A stretch of 64,000 bases of DNA from Halarcobacter anaerophilus. Its GTDB lineage: Bacteria > Campylobacterota > Campylobacteria > Campylobacterales > Arcobacteraceae. The stretch is from the NCBI RefSeq assembly GCF_006459125.1, contig NZ_CP041070.1, positions 1,612,001 to 1,676,000 of the forward strand. The letters run 5' to 3'. Numbering within the stretch: position 1 is the first letter of the stretch; every line of letters begins with the position of its first letter. Made by a program: the position numbers and the translations under genes. The notes under the pieces are model-generated. The model saw nothing but the letters and a program-made list of their open reading frames with translations, was not told where the DNA came from and did not search any database. Positions 1 to 9,169 of the stretch are shown in pieces.

Positions 1-760
1 TATAAACAAAAACTTGATCACGTTCTCCATCCATAATACTACTTGCACCGCTTGGAAAATCTATTACTGTTGATTGAGCAATTGAAGGAGATGAAACTGC
101 ATCCGGGTTTTCTGCATAATTTTCCAATGCTGCTGTATAATTTTCAATTAAGGCTTCAATATCTGAGATTTTTGATGATTGTGATTTTATTCCCGAACCT
201 GTTAATTCAGATGCATCACTTCTTGAACTTGTTGCATAATCTGTAATTTTTGCTGCATAAGTCTCTACTCTGTTTGAAAATTTAATAATCTGATTTCCCG
301 CTATTTCAGTAAAGTTATCATTAAAATAAGTCCAGTTGTCATTTGTACTTTCTACATCACTTGTAGGATCTAAAGCACTCATGGCCCATCCTTGAACTTC
401 ATATCCGTTTGCATCTTGTAAGGTTCCGTTCTCACCCATTCTAAGATTTCCTGCTCTTGTATAATAAGTTTCGGAAGTTCCTGTGGGGTTTATATTTGAT
501 ACTACAAAAAAACCGTCTCCGTATAAAGCTAAGTCATAAGAGGAACCTGTACTATTCATTCCTCCTTGTGTATACTGCTTTTCTGCATTTGTTACTGTAG
601 CACCTTTACCGATACTATCTTGATACATCATATCTGCAAATGATACTCTTGATGCTTTATATCCAATTGTATTAACATTTGCTATATTGTTAGACTCATT
701 ATCTAATGCAGCCTGAGATGCTGATAATCCTGAAATTCCAGTCCATAATGCACCAATCAT
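1..760 (-). CDS. flgE: Flagellar hook protein FlgE, N-terminal part (cut by window edge)
   Basis: The protein polymerises into the extracellular flagellar hook. The first 253 codons are in the window and the C-terminus lies beyond base 1. The N-terminus reads MIGALWTGISGLSASQAALD, then NNIANVNTIGYK, the classic rod/hook/filament-like flg_bb_rod motif, followed by SYDLALYGDGFFVV near residues 78-90, which is typical of FlgE/FlgF/FlgG. The start ATG at 758-760 is preceded by an AAAGGA ribosome site. It lies 110 bases downstream of flgD on the same strand, the usual hook-gene order. Identification as FlgE rather than FlgG rests on the flgD neighbour and the long insert after residue 130; I am confident it is a hook/rod protein and fairly sure it is FlgE. 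Confidence 0.9.
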   Translation of the reverse strand, partial: MIGALWTGISGLSASQAALDNESNNIANVNTIGYKASRVSFADMMYQDSIGKGATVTNAEKQYTQGGMNSTGSSYDLALYGDGFFVVSNINPTGTSETYYTRAGNLRMGENGTLQDANGYEVQGWAMSALDPTSDVESTNDNWTYFNDNFTEIAGNQIIKFSNRVETYAAKITDYATSSRSDASELTGSGIKSQSSKISDIEALIENYTAALENYAENPDAVSSPSIAQSTVIDFPSGASSIMDGERDQVFVY

Positions 761-837
761 TTTAAATCCTTTATTATTAATTCAAATCTATCTAAAAATA
801 AATTTGCATATTCTTTTATTATATCAAAATTAGAGTA

Positions 838-858
838 AAAAGGAAGTTCTCCTTATTT
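838..858 (-). terminator. Small hairpin with T run between flgD and flgE
   Basis: On the minus strand AAGGA and TCCTT flank a five-base loop and are followed by TTTT. This is a short stem just after the flgD stop, so it could be a weak terminator or processing site that separates flgD from flgE expression. A TATAAT-like box follows upstream of flgE. It is short, and chance pairing cannot be excluded. Confidence 0.35.
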
Positions 859-870
859 AACTCATTTTAC

Positions 871-1629
871 CTAATATATTTTCGTAATATTTGTGTAAGG
901 TAAATTCTCAGCTTCTTCTGCGTAAGTGGTAATACTATTTGTTGTATACCCAAGATCTATTCCTGTTGAAGAGATAGAACTTCCTCCTCCACTCACATAA
1001 ACTGATAATTGATAATTACCATCACTGTTTTCTACCATATTTGCGGTAATACCGTCCATTGCATTTAATTCTTGTGCAACCTCTTCATAAGTTTTCCCAT
1101 AAGTGCTTACTTCATGGGCATCACCGTTTGCATCTGTTATCGTTAAAGTATCATCTTCATTTGCCGAATCCAAACTATCAGAAACACTTGAAGTCTCTTC
1201 AAAAGAGTATATATCGTAAAAACCTGTTATTTGATGAGCAGTTAAATATATATCTCCGTCACTTCCTTCTACAGAAGCTATTTGATATTGTTTTGGATTT
1301 CCTTGATCATCTATTTCACCGTTCTCAACAATATTGCCTATTAGTGAAGCTGCATTGGAAAGTGCACTTTGTTGAAAAGATTCACTAAAAGACTCCATCG
1401 CATCAACAGTAGCCATATTTGCTTCAAGTGTAGATAATCTCATCTGAGAATCAAGCATAGATGAAGAGTCCACAGGGTTTGTAGGATCTTGTAAAGATAA
1501 TTCCGTTAACATTAGTTGAATAAAATCTTCACTTTGTAATCCCTCTTTACTAACTGATGTGGTATATGTATTACCGTAAGCATCAGTTCCACTACTAGTT
1601 GTAACACCATCTGTTGAAGTAGTTGACAT
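871..1629 (-). CDS. flgD: Flagellar hook capping protein FlgD
   Basis: FlgD is the scaffold that caps the growing hook and directs FlgE assembly outside the cell. The family signature is at residues 36-70: FIQLMLTELSLQDPTNPVDS followed by SSMLDSQMRLSTLEA. The rest (252 aa) is Ser/Gly/Asp-rich and fits the FlgD tudor/FnIII-like C-terminal part, though that half is too divergent for me to align by eye. The first residues (MSTTSTDGVTTSSGTDAYGN) are low complexity, as expected for a secreted flagellar protein. A strong AAAAGGAGT ribosome site lies seven bases before the ATG. It is the first gene of the pair with flgE; no sigma-54 or sigma-28 promoter was convincing upstream. Confidence 0.93.
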   Translation of the reverse strand: MSTTSTDGVTTSSGTDAYGNTYTTSVSKEGLQSEDFIQLMLTELSLQDPTNPVDSSSMLDSQMRLSTLEANMATVDAMESFSESFQQSALSNAASLIGNIVENGEIDDQGNPKQYQIASVEGSDGDIYLTAHQITGFYDIYSFEETSSVSDSLDSANEDDTLTITDANGDAHEVSTYGKTYEEVAQELNAMDGITANMVENSDGNYQLSVYVSGGGSSISSTGIDLGYTTNSITTYAEEAENLPYTNITKIY

Positions 1630-1729
1630 GGGTAACTCCTTTTCTTTTCTAATTTTAATATCATATAATTAAAATATAACGCTATTATCAATTATATTAC
1701 CCAAAAGTAAATAAAAAGTAACAAAAAAG

Positions 1730-3019
1730 CTAAAATTGAATTTTAAAAATATGATAATCGTTACTATAATAATAAAAAAGGTTAAATCCATGATGTTTGA
1801 TAATACTATCAGTAATATATAAACCTAAACCTAGACCTTTATCAATTGATTCATACTCTCTATTAAAAGGCTGAAGATACTCTTCAAAAGTTTTTTTAAG
1901 AGGTTTTCCATGGTTTTTGATTATTAAACAATCCTCTTTTATAACTATTTCAGGTTTCCCTTTACTATTATACTTCATAGCATTATCTATTAGGTTTTTA
2001 AGGGAAATAGCAAAAAGTTCATAATCAACATTTATCTTTGTAGGGTTTGAATATATCTCTATTTTTTCTCGGTCAACTAATAAAATATCCAAAGCTTGAT
2101 CTATTAAATCGACGACTCTATACTCTTTTTTATCTAACTCTATCTGTCCTGAAGTTAACTCTTCGAGTTTTACAAACTCTTCAAGCAAATACTCTAATCT
2201 TAAAAAAGCTCTTTGCAAAATATCTTTTCTTTTGCTACTGTCTAAAGTATCTGATATTAGTTTCCCTTTTGTAATAGGTGTTTTTAATTCATGTAAAATA
2301 TTTCTTAAAAAGAGTTTCCGTGAACTGTTTAAGTCTCTGATTTTTTTAATTGCATTATTAAATTCATTAGAGACTTGAGAAATTTCATCTTCACCTTTTG
2401 CACTTGTATCAATATCCAAGTTTCCTTCAGAGAATTTATTTATTTCATTCTTTAATTTTATTAAAGGTTTTAACTTTTTATATAAGAAATAAAAAAACCA
2501 AATCAGAGCTAAATCAATAAAAAATAGAACAAACAACCAAAAAAATTTACCTTTGTTTTCGTTTGATAGATCAAGTAACAAAATTTTGGGAGGTGTAGGG
2601 GGAACTATTTTTTCATTGAAATTCACATTAAAATCAAATTTAGGAGGCATAAATTTATTATTATGCATCGGCTTTGGATTAAAATAGATATAGAGTCTTT
2701 TGTTTTTTTTATATAAACTTATAATGTCATCTTCGTCAAAATCAATTTTTATCGGTTTTTGTGATAATAAATTTTCAATAGTAATATCTGCAAGTTTAAT
2801 ATTAAAACTCGAAATTTTTTCATTTATTTGAGATTTTTCTATACCTGTTCTTAAATCTTTATCAACAATTTTTATTACAGACAAATATCTTTTTAACATT
2901 AAAGCCTGATAACTTTTATAATCAAAAGTAAATTGAATATAAATTAAAGAGTTTATTAATATAAACATCAAAGAGAAGAAAAGGGTAATTTGAAATATAA
3001 TGGAACTCTTTTTACTCAT
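1730..3019 (-). CDS. Sensor histidine kinase (ArsS-like)
   Basis: This is a membrane histidine kinase of 429 aa. It has an N-terminal transmembrane helix (about 8-30), a periplasmic sensor of about 120 residues, a second helix (about 158-180), a HAMP-like linker, the phosphoacceptor box LHELKTPI (about 243-250), an N-box (NLIDNAMKYN) and a compressed G-box (GLGLGLYI). It overlaps the response regulator by 8 bases, so the two are translationally coupled. The short protein and domain layout resemble the ArsS acid-sensing kinase of Helicobacter (HP0165 type), which is common across Campylobacterota. The signal is not visible from sequence; Lys, Pro and Asn dominate the sensor and no histidine cluster stands out. 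Kinase call certain, ArsS orthology likely but unproven. Confidence 0.9.
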   Translation of the reverse strand: MSKKSSIIFQITLFFSLMFILINSLIYIQFTFDYKSYQALMLKRYLSVIKIVDKDLRTGIEKSQINEKISSFNIKLADITIENLLSQKPIKIDFDEDDIISLYKKNKRLYIYFNPKPMHNNKFMPPKFDFNVNFNEKIVPPTPPKILLLDLSNENKGKFFWLFVLFFIDLALIWFFYFLYKKLKPLIKLKNEINKFSEGNLDIDTSAKGEDEISQVSNEFNNAIKKIRDLNSSRKLFLRNILHELKTPITKGKLISDTLDSSKRKDILQRAFLRLEYLLEEFVKLEELTSGQIELDKKEYRVVDLIDQALDILLVDREKIEIYSNPTKINVDYELFAISLKNLIDNAMKYNSKGKPEIVIKEDCLIIKNHGKPLKKTFEEYLQPFNREYESIDKGLGLGLYITDSIIKHHGFNLFYYYSNDYHIFKIQF

Positions 3020-3695
3020 TAACCAATTTATAACCGACTCCTCTTATAGACAAAATATATTTGGGTTTTCTTGAATTTTTTTCTATTTTATTTCTTACCC
3101 TGCCTATTAAAACATCAATACTTTTATAACTGCTCTCATATTTAATAGAATCTACATTAGAAAGTAACTCTTCTCTTGAGACTACAAATCCTGCTTTTTT
3201 TATTAGATAGGCTAAAATATGATACTCTGCATTTGTAAGAGTTAGTTTCTCTTCTTCTTTTGATATTTCCATTTTCTCTTCATCTAGAGTAAAGATAGTT
3301 TTTTTTGACTCTTCTTCTTTTTTCGAAACATTAAAATTACATCTTCTTAAAATTGATTTTATTCTAAAAATCAATTCCTGCGTGTCGTAAGGTTTAGGCA
3401 TAAAATCATCTGCACCAACGCTAAAACACGCAATTTTATCTCCTAAATTTGACCTTGCGCTGGAGATTATAATTGGAGTATCATAATCTTTTCTAATCAT
3501 TTTACATACTTCTATACCGTCTATCTCAGGTAAAGACAAATCTAAAATAATTAAATCGTATTTTTTTAATCTTAAAGCGGATATAGCAAGTTCAGGAGAG
3601 TCATAGTTTGTTATTTTTATATTATATTGCTCTAAATAACTTATTAAAATTTCAGCTAATTCTAAATCATCTTCAATCATTAATATTTCTATCAA
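3012..3695 (-). CDS. OmpR-family response regulator (ArsR-like)
   Basis: This is a cytoplasmic DNA-binding response regulator of 227 aa. The receiver domain (1-120) has the acidic pair EDD near residue 8, the phosphoacceptor in DLIILDLSLPEIDG (about residue 52), the Ser/Thr in IIISSA and the Lys in MPKPYDT. The winged-helix effector (about 130-227) ends with SIRGVGYKLV, the hallmark of the OmpR/PhoB family. It is the first gene of the pair with the kinase at 1730-3019, with an AAAGGA ribosome site upstream. The family parallels ArsR (HP0166) of Helicobacter, an essential regulator there; the regulon here is unknown. Confidence 0.92.
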   Translation of the reverse strand: MIEILMIEDDLELAEILISYLEQYNIKITNYDSPELAISALRLKKYDLIILDLSLPEIDGIEVCKMIRKDYDTPIIISSARSNLGDKIACFSVGADDFMPKPYDTQELIFRIKSILRRCNFNVSKKEEESKKTIFTLDEEKMEISKEEEKLTLTNAEYHILAYLIKKAGFVVSREELLSNVDSIKYESSYKSIDVLIGRVRNKIEKNSRKPKYILSIRGVGYKLVNE

Positions 3696-3761
3696 TAAAA
3701 ATCCTTTTATAGAAATAATTTTAATAAACCAGAGTAAATAAAGGGTAACATTGAGAAATAA

Positions 3762-5993
3762 TTAAATAAGTATCTCCCTGTTCCCTTTTGCATTAGCTTC
3801 GGATAAAACTCCCGTTTGTTCAAGTTGTTCTACAATAGTTGCTGCTCTATTATACCCTATTCGAAGTTTTCTTTGAATATAAGAGATAGATGTTTTTCTA
3901 TCCGTCAAAACAACTTGTTTTGCATCTTCATATAATTCATCTAATTCTCCTATTTCAAGAGAGTTTGAAGAGCCGTTAAGAGAAGATTCTCCTTTATCTT
4001 TTACAAAATTCATATCATACTCTACTTCTCTTTGATCTTTCAAGAAATCAACTACACTCTCTATTTCCGTCTCTTTAGACCACGGTGCATGAAGACGAAC
4101 AAGCCCGGAAGTTCCAGGAGGTGTAAACAGCATATCTCCACGACCTAATAAAGACTCTGCACCTAAAGAGTCAAGAATAATCTTAGAATCTACTTTTTGC
4201 CCTACTTTATAAGATAATCTACTTGGAAGATTGGCTTTAATAAGTCCTGTTACAACGTCAACTGAAGGTCTTTGTGTTGCTACAATTAAGTGTATTCCAG
4301 AAGCTCTTGCCATTTGTGCCAATCTTGCAATTGAAAGTTCTACATCTTTTCCGCTTGTCATCATTAAATCTGCTAACTCATCAATTACGACAACAATATA
4401 AGGAATAGATTCAAAGCCTTCTTTTTTGGCTTTTTCGTTATAACTCTCAATATTTTTAGTTTTTGTTTTTGACATTAAAGTATATCGTCTTTCCATTTCT
4501 GAAACCATATTAGCTAAAGCATTTATTGCATCAGTAGGTTTGGTAATAACAGGAGTTAAAAGATGAGGAATATCGTTATACATAGAGAATTCAAGCATTT
4601 TAGGATCAATCATTACAAGTTTTAAATTATCCGGAGAGTTTTTATAAAGCAGTGATAAAATCATTGCATTTATCCCCACTGATTTACCTGAACCTGTTGT
4701 TCCTGCAATTAGTAAATGAGGAAGCTTTTTAAGATCAGTTACAAAAGGTTTTCCTACAATATCTTTTCCTAAAATCATAGTTAAAGGAGATTTTGCATTT
4801 TGAAAAATTTCACTCTCTAATAGTTCTTTTATATAAATAGTTTGCATATCATCATTTGGAACTTCTATACCCACAACGTCTTTCCCCGGGATTGGAGCTT
4901 GAATTCTTATTGTTTGGGCTTTTAAAGCCATTGCCAAATCATCTTGCAGATTTAAAATTTTAGATACTTTTACATTGGGTGCAGGTTTAAACTCAAAAGT
5001 TGTTACAACAGGACCTGTATAAGTTCTTACAACATCACCTTCAATCTTAAACATTAAAAGTTTTTCTAAAAGATCTTCAATTTTTTTATCTATTTGAGCT
5101 TCTGAAACTTTTGATTTTTTCTCTTTTGGAGGAGTTTGAAAAAACTTTGTTGAAGGTAATAAAAAATCTTTTGGTTTTTCTGTTTTTCCCAATTCTATTT
5201 CATCTAATAATTTTTTATTCTCTTCTAACTCTTCAACAATCAAAGCATGAGGTTGTTCAACGTCTATAATCTCTTCTATCTCACTGTCTTTATTCTCTTC
5301 TCTTTTTTCTCTTCTTTCACTGTTATCTTGATCTAAAGATATAATATTCAAATCATCTACTTCTATATTGGCAATAGAACTCTCTTCTTCCTCTTCTATT
5401 ATTATTTCGGCAATATCTCCGCTGTTTTTTACACTAACTCTGTTTTCATCACTTTTTTTGACTCTTTTTTCTCTTTTCTCTTTTCTTTTATTCTCAATTC
5501 TTTTAGGTTTCACGGAAGTGTCAACTCTTTTAAAGTTAGGTACTATTTTTTTTGCATCAATTTTAATATCCGCACCATCAAGCAGTATCATTAAAGAAAT
5601 TATAAGACCTATAAATACAAAAATCCAAAGTCCTACATTACCTATAAAAGGGAACATCGAAGAGACGATAAAATTTCCTACTTCTCCTGAATATACACCT
5701 TTTTGCACAATAAGAGATTGGAAAACAAGCAAAGAGATTAAAAGTAAAAAAACAGAAGAACTTTTTATACTAAACTCTTTTATATCAAACTCTTTTTTGA
5801 TATTTATTATATATAAAGGATATAAAAAGAGTAAAAGATAAATATAAGATAAAAATCCAAAATATAAGTGAGAGTAAGAGGCAAAAACAGATCCTATTTT
5901 ACCTACACTTATCTTATCACTGACAAATGTGGCATACTCAAAATAAACAATAATAAAAAGAAAAATTGAGGATAAAATTTTTTTAACGATGAT
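3762..5993 (-). CDS. ftsK: DNA translocase FtsK, with non-standard start codon
   Basis: FtsK is the septal DNA pump that moves chromosome termini during division. The C-terminal motor has the Walker A motif (GTTGSGKSVG), Walker B (VVVIDELADLM), the RecA-like ATPSase core with LARMARASGIHLIVATQRPS-like text, and a C-terminal gamma winged helix (about the last 65 residues). A Glu/Lys-rich linker separates it from an N-terminal membrane region. The first ordinary start in frame is a TTG at 5732, but the frame stays open with clearly membrane-type coding (several hydrophobic helices) back to the lpxD stop at 6000. No ATG, GTG or TTG exists there. An AAGGG box lies 4-7 bases before tandem ATC codons (5993-5988), with ATT at 5978 as the other option. 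I therefore place the start at 5993, giving about 743 aa, a normal size for the phylum. Confidence 0.88.
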   Translation of the reverse strand: MIVKKILSSIFLFIIVYFEYATFVSDKISVGKIGSVFASYSHLYFGFLSYIYLLLFLYPLYIINIKKEFDIKEFSIKSSSVFLLLISLLVFQSLIVQKGVYSGEVGNFIVSSMFPFIGNVGLWIFVFIGLIISLMILLDGADIKIDAKKIVPNFKRVDTSVKPKRIENKRKEKREKRVKKSDENRVSVKNSGDIAEIIIEEEEESSIANIEVDDLNIISLDQDNSERREKREENKDSEIEEIIDVEQPHALIVEELEENKKLLDEIELGKTEKPKDFLLPSTKFFQTPPKEKKSKVSEAQIDKKIEDLLEKLLMFKIEGDVVRTYTGPVVTTFEFKPAPNVKVSKILNLQDDLAMALKAQTIRIQAPIPGKDVVGIEVPNDDMQTIYIKELLESEIFQNAKSPLTMILGKDIVGKPFVTDLKKLPHLLIAGTTGSGKSVGINAMILSLLYKNSPDNLKLVMIDPKMLEFSMYNDIPHLLTPVITKPTDAINALANMVSEMERRYTLMSKTKTKNIESYNEKAKKEGFESIPYIVVVIDELADLMMTSGKDVELSIARLAQMARASGIHLIVATQRPSVDVVTGLIKANLPSRLSYKVGQKVDSKIILDSLGAESLLGRGDMLFTPPGTSGLVRLHAPWSKETEIESVVDFLKDQREVEYDMNFVKDKGESSLNGSSNSLEIGELDELYEDAKQVVLTDRKTSISYIQRKLRIGYNRAATIVEQLEQTGVLSEANAKGNREILI

Positions 5994-5999
5994 AAACCC

Positions 6000-6947
6000 T
6001 TATTTTAATAATTTTGCAATTTTCCCTTGTAGTTTAAGCCACTGTCTATGCTCAAAAAGAGGGAATCCAGCCCATTGTTTTTTAGGAGTCGTAATAGATT
6101 TGGTAACTCCTCCACGTGCCGCTATTGTAGTAAAAGCAGCAATTTCCAAGTGTCCTGCCGTTGCACTTTGTCCACCCATAATAACATATTCATGTAAAGT
6201 TGTAGATCCTGAAAGTCCAACTTGTCCCGTAAGGATACATCCTTCTCCTAATTTACAGTTATGTGCTATATGAATTAAATTATCAAGTCTTACTCTGTCG
6301 GATAGAATAGTTGATTTAAATACAGCTCTATCTATAGAACAATTTGCTCCTATTTCCACATCATTTCCAATAACTACGTTACCGTTTTGATATATTTTGA
6401 TATATTTTCCATCTTTTGTGTGTGCAAAACCAAAACCGTCGCTTCCAATTACGGTTCCTGCATGAATAATACAATTATTTCCTACTTTACAGTCTCTATA
6501 TATTGAAACATTCGGATAAATAACCGTATTATCTCCTATTTGAACATTATCTCCTATAAAAACACCTGACATAATAGTACAGTTTTCACCTATTGTCGAA
6601 TTCTTACCTAAATGAACATTATCCATTATTATCGTATTATCTTTGACAATACAATCACTTCCTTTAGTTTCAATTAATTTAGGTGCAAAAAGTTTTGAAG
6701 CATAAGCTAAGGTCAAATAAGGCTCATCGCAAATCAACGCTATACAGTTTTCAGGTACTTTTAAGGCTACCTCTTTTTTAACAAAAACAGCTGCTGCTTT
6801 TGTTTTTTCCAAATCATGTGCATATTTTTTATTTTCTAAAAAAGATAATTCATTTTCATTTGAATCAAGAAGAGAATTTAGTCCTGAAATCTCAACTTCA
6901 CTTTCACACTCTAAATTTAAAGCTTTTGCTATCTCATTAAGTTTCAA
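6000..6947 (-). CDS. lpxD: UDP-3-O-acylglucosamine N-acyltransferase LpxD
   Basis: LpxD adds the N-linked hydroxyacyl chain in the third step of lipid A synthesis, in the cytoplasm. The 315-aa protein has the N-terminal uridine-binding domain (about 1-100, with LSFLENKKYAHDLEKTKAAA), then a long left-handed beta-helix of hexapeptide repeats such as IGENCTIMSGVFIGDNVQIG. The catalytic His lies in LIHIAHNCKLGEG (about residue 232), and the C-terminal helix carries WAGFPLFEHRQWLKL. Length and motifs are normal. It sits between ilvN (37 bases upstream) and ftsK, whose frame begins directly after its stop codon; it is probably cotranscribed with both. Confidence 0.96.
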   Translation of the reverse strand: MKLNEIAKALNLECESEVEISGLNSLLDSNENELSFLENKKYAHDLEKTKAAAVFVKKEVALKVPENCIALICDEPYLTLAYASKLFAPKLIETKGSDCIVKDNTIIMDNVHLGKNSTIGENCTIMSGVFIGDNVQIGDNTVIYPNVSIYRDCKVGNNCIIHAGTVIGSDGFGFAHTKDGKYIKIYQNGNVVIGNDVEIGANCSIDRAVFKSTILSDRVRLDNLIHIAHNCKLGEGCILTGQVGLSGSTTLHEYVIMGGQSATAGHLEIAAFTTIAARGGVTKSITTPKKQWAGFPLFEHRQWLKLQGKIAKLLK

Positions 6948-6984
6948 TCTATATCCTTAAAAAAGAAAAATAAGAGTAAGACTC

Positions 6985-7482
6985 CTATCTTTCCATTGCT
7001 ACAACACCGCTTTTTACGACTTCAAGCGGTTTAAATTTACTCATAATATTTGTAAAATTAGCAATTCTACTTGGAGCATCAGTTGCTGAAATAACTATAG
7101 CATCATCTGTTACATTTTGAATATGACCGTTATAAGCTCTTGCAAGAACGTCAATATCACTTATAGGTTGATCTATCGGAAATTTTATTAAAACAGTCTC
7201 TTTTTCTATAACATTTTGATGTTCGTTTACTTTTAATACGGGAATTAATTTATTTAATTGTTTAACAATTTGATCAATAATTCTTTTATCCCCGGTTGTT
7301 ACAATCGTCATTCTTGAATATTCGCTTCCGGAGATTGGAGCAACGGTCAAAGAGTCAATATTATACCCTCTAGCAGAAAAGAGTCCCACAATTCTAGATA
7401 AAACATTATGTTCGTTTATGACAATTACAGAGATAACCTGTCTTGTAATTTGAGTATCGTAATAGTGGTTAAAATTATTCAT
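6985..7482 (-). CDS. ilvN: Acetolactate synthase small (regulatory) subunit
   Basis: This is the regulatory subunit of acetohydroxyacid synthase, which binds valine and activates the catalytic subunit in branched-chain amino acid synthesis. The N-terminal ACT domain (about 14-90) has RQVISVIVINEHNVLSRIVG followed by LFSARGYNIDSLTVAP, a near-canonical IlvN/IlvH signature; the C-terminal half matches the ALS_ss_C domain. At 165 aa it is the full family length. It overlaps ilvB by 8 bases, which fits the equimolar complex. Naming as ilvN or ilvH is a convention that sequence alone cannot settle. Confidence 0.96.
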   Translation of the reverse strand: MNNFNHYYDTQITRQVISVIVINEHNVLSRIVGLFSARGYNIDSLTVAPISGSEYSRMTIVTTGDKRIIDQIVKQLNKLIPVLKVNEHQNVIEKETVLIKFPIDQPISDIDVLARAYNGHIQNVTDDAIVISATDAPSRIANFTNIMSKFKPLEVVKSGVVAMER

Positions 7483-9169
7483 TGCTATCTCCTATAAGCG
7501 TCATTTCATTTAGTGCATGTCCATTCGGCACCATCGGTAATACTATTTCATCTCTTGCAACAACAACATCAATCATTGCAGGTTTTTTCTTTTCAATTGC
7601 ATCTTTTAATGCCGCTTCAAACTCTGCTTTTGTAGTAACTCTATAACCGATACCTCCAAAAGCTTCTGCCAACATTTTAAAATCAGGTTGCATAGAAAGA
7701 TCAGTCTGAGAAATTCTATTTTCATAAAAAAGTGTTTGCCACTGTCTAACCATTCCTAAATAGTTATTGTTTAAAACGATATTAATAACAGGTAAATCAA
7801 ATTCAACACAAGTCATAAGTTCTTGAATATTCATTAAAATCGAACCATCCCCTGTAAAGTTTATTGATACTTTGTCTTTATTTCCTCTAGCAACACCCAT
7901 TGCAGCAGGAAGTCCGTATCCCATCGTTCCCAAACCTCCAGAAGTATTCCATTGTCTAGGGAAAGAGAAAGGATAGAATTGTGCCGTCCACATTTGATGT
8001 TGCCCTACATCTGTTGTAATAATAGCCTTACTACCTAAAGTCTCTCCTACTTTTTGGATTACCCATTGAGGTTTAATAAAAGAGTCGGAATCGTTATATC
8101 TTAAAGGCTCTTTTTCTTTATAATCTTTTAATAAAGATACCCAGTTTCTATAATCATTAAACTCCATTTTTTTACCTGATTCAATCATCCCTTCAACTGT
8201 AACTTTCAAATCTCCTACAATCGGGTAATTTGTATGAACCAATTTTGCAATTGAAGTTGGATCGATATCAATATGAACTACTTTTGCTTTTTTTGCAAAT
8301 TCATCTAATCTACCCGTAACTCTGTCATCAAATCTTGCACCAAGAGAGATTAAACAGTCTGTATCATGAGCTGCCATATTTGCTGCAAATTCACCGTGCA
8401 TTCCCAACATTCCGATTAGCAAGTCATGGTTTTCTCCCATTACTCCTCTTGCCATCAAAGTTTCAACTACAGGAATATTCGTCATTTCTGCTAGTTTTCT
8501 GATTTCATATGCACAATTTGATAAGATTGCTCCCCCACCGACATAAAAAAGCGGTTTTTTAGATTTTGCAATTGCATCCATTGCTTTTTTTAATTGTCTT
8601 TTATTGTAATTGACTGTCGGTTTGTACGTCGGTAAATTAACCTCTTTCGGATATTTAAAATCTGCAACTTCTGCTGTTACATCTTTAGGAATATCAATAT
8701 GTACAGGACCAGGTCTTCCCGTGTTTGCTATATGAAATGCCTCTTTTATAACCCTAGGTAAATCTTTTATATCTTTTACTAAATAATTATGTTTTGTACA
8801 AGGTCTTGAAATACCTACTGCATCAATTTCTTGAAAGCCATCTGTCCCTATAATTGTTGTCGGAACTTGTCCAGAGATAACAACTAATGGAACCGAATCC
8901 ATATAAGCATCAGCTAAACCCGTTACTGCATTTGTAAACCCGGGACCTGAAGTTACTATTGCAACCCCTACTCTCCCCGTAGATTTTGCATACCCTTCTG
9001 CGGCATGGATTGCAGCTTGTTCGTGTCTAGTTAAAATATGTTGAAAAAAACTCTGTTTATAGATTTCATCGTAGACATTCATAATAGCGCCGCCAGGGTA
9101 ACCAAAAACTACATCTACCCCTTCCTCTTTTAATGATTCTGTAACCATTTTTGCGCCAGTTATTTTCAT
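7475..9169 (-). CDS. ilvB: Acetolactate synthase large (catalytic) subunit
   Basis: This enzyme condenses two pyruvates, or pyruvate with 2-oxobutyrate, to start valine/leucine/isoleucine synthesis, using ThDP, FAD and Mg. Motifs: the proton-relay Glu in TRHEQAAIHAAEGYA (about residue 50), the FAD-associated GPGFTNAVTGLADAYMDSVP, and the ThDP/Mg motif from GDGSILMN to NNNYLGMVRQWQ near 440-470. Length (564 aa) is standard. The ATG has an AGGAGAGA ribosome site. A short ORF rich in Leu/Ile/Val ends 29 bases upstream of this start (see the leader entry), suggesting supply-dependent control. First gene of an ilvB-ilvN-lpxD-ftsK run. Confidence 0.97.
   Translation of the reverse strand: MKITGAKMVTESLKEEGVDVVFGYPGGAIMNVYDEIYKQSFFQHILTRHEQAAIHAAEGYAKSTGRVGVAIVTSGPGFTNAVTGLADAYMDSVPLVVISGQVPTTIIGTDGFQEIDAVGISRPCTKHNYLVKDIKDLPRVIKEAFHIANTGRPGPVHIDIPKDVTAEVADFKYPKEVNLPTYKPTVNYNKRQLKKAMDAIAKSKKPLFYVGGGAILSNCAYEIRKLAEMTNIPVVETLMARGVMGENHDLLIGMLGMHGEFAANMAAHDTDCLISLGARFDDRVTGRLDEFAKKAKVVHIDIDPTSIAKLVHTNYPIVGDLKVTVEGMIESGKKMEFNDYRNWVSLLKDYKEKEPLRYNDSDSFIKPQWVIQKVGETLGSKAIITTDVGQHQMWTAQFYPFSFPRQWNTSGGLGTMGYGLPAAMGVARGNKDKVSINFTGDGSILMNIQELMTCVEFDLPVINIVLNNNYLGMVRQWQTLFYENRISQTDLSMQPDFKMLAEAFGGIGYRVTTKAEFEAALKDAIEKKKPAMIDVVVARDEIVLPMVPNGHALNEMTLIGDSNE

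Noticed and set aside
43-246. Open frame of 67 codons on the plus strand in the flgE region
   Set aside because: It is antisense to clear FlgE coding on the minus strand and has no ribosome site; its Leu/Phe-rich translation is typical of a shadow frame.
1059-1388. 109-codon plus-strand frame inside flgD
   Set aside because: Antisense to a confidently identified gene; His/Leu-rich composition is an antisense artefact.
1630-1729. Sigma-54 promoter for flgD
   Set aside because: No GG-N10-GC pair at correct spacing in the 100 bases upstream; only TATA-like boxes, so not called.
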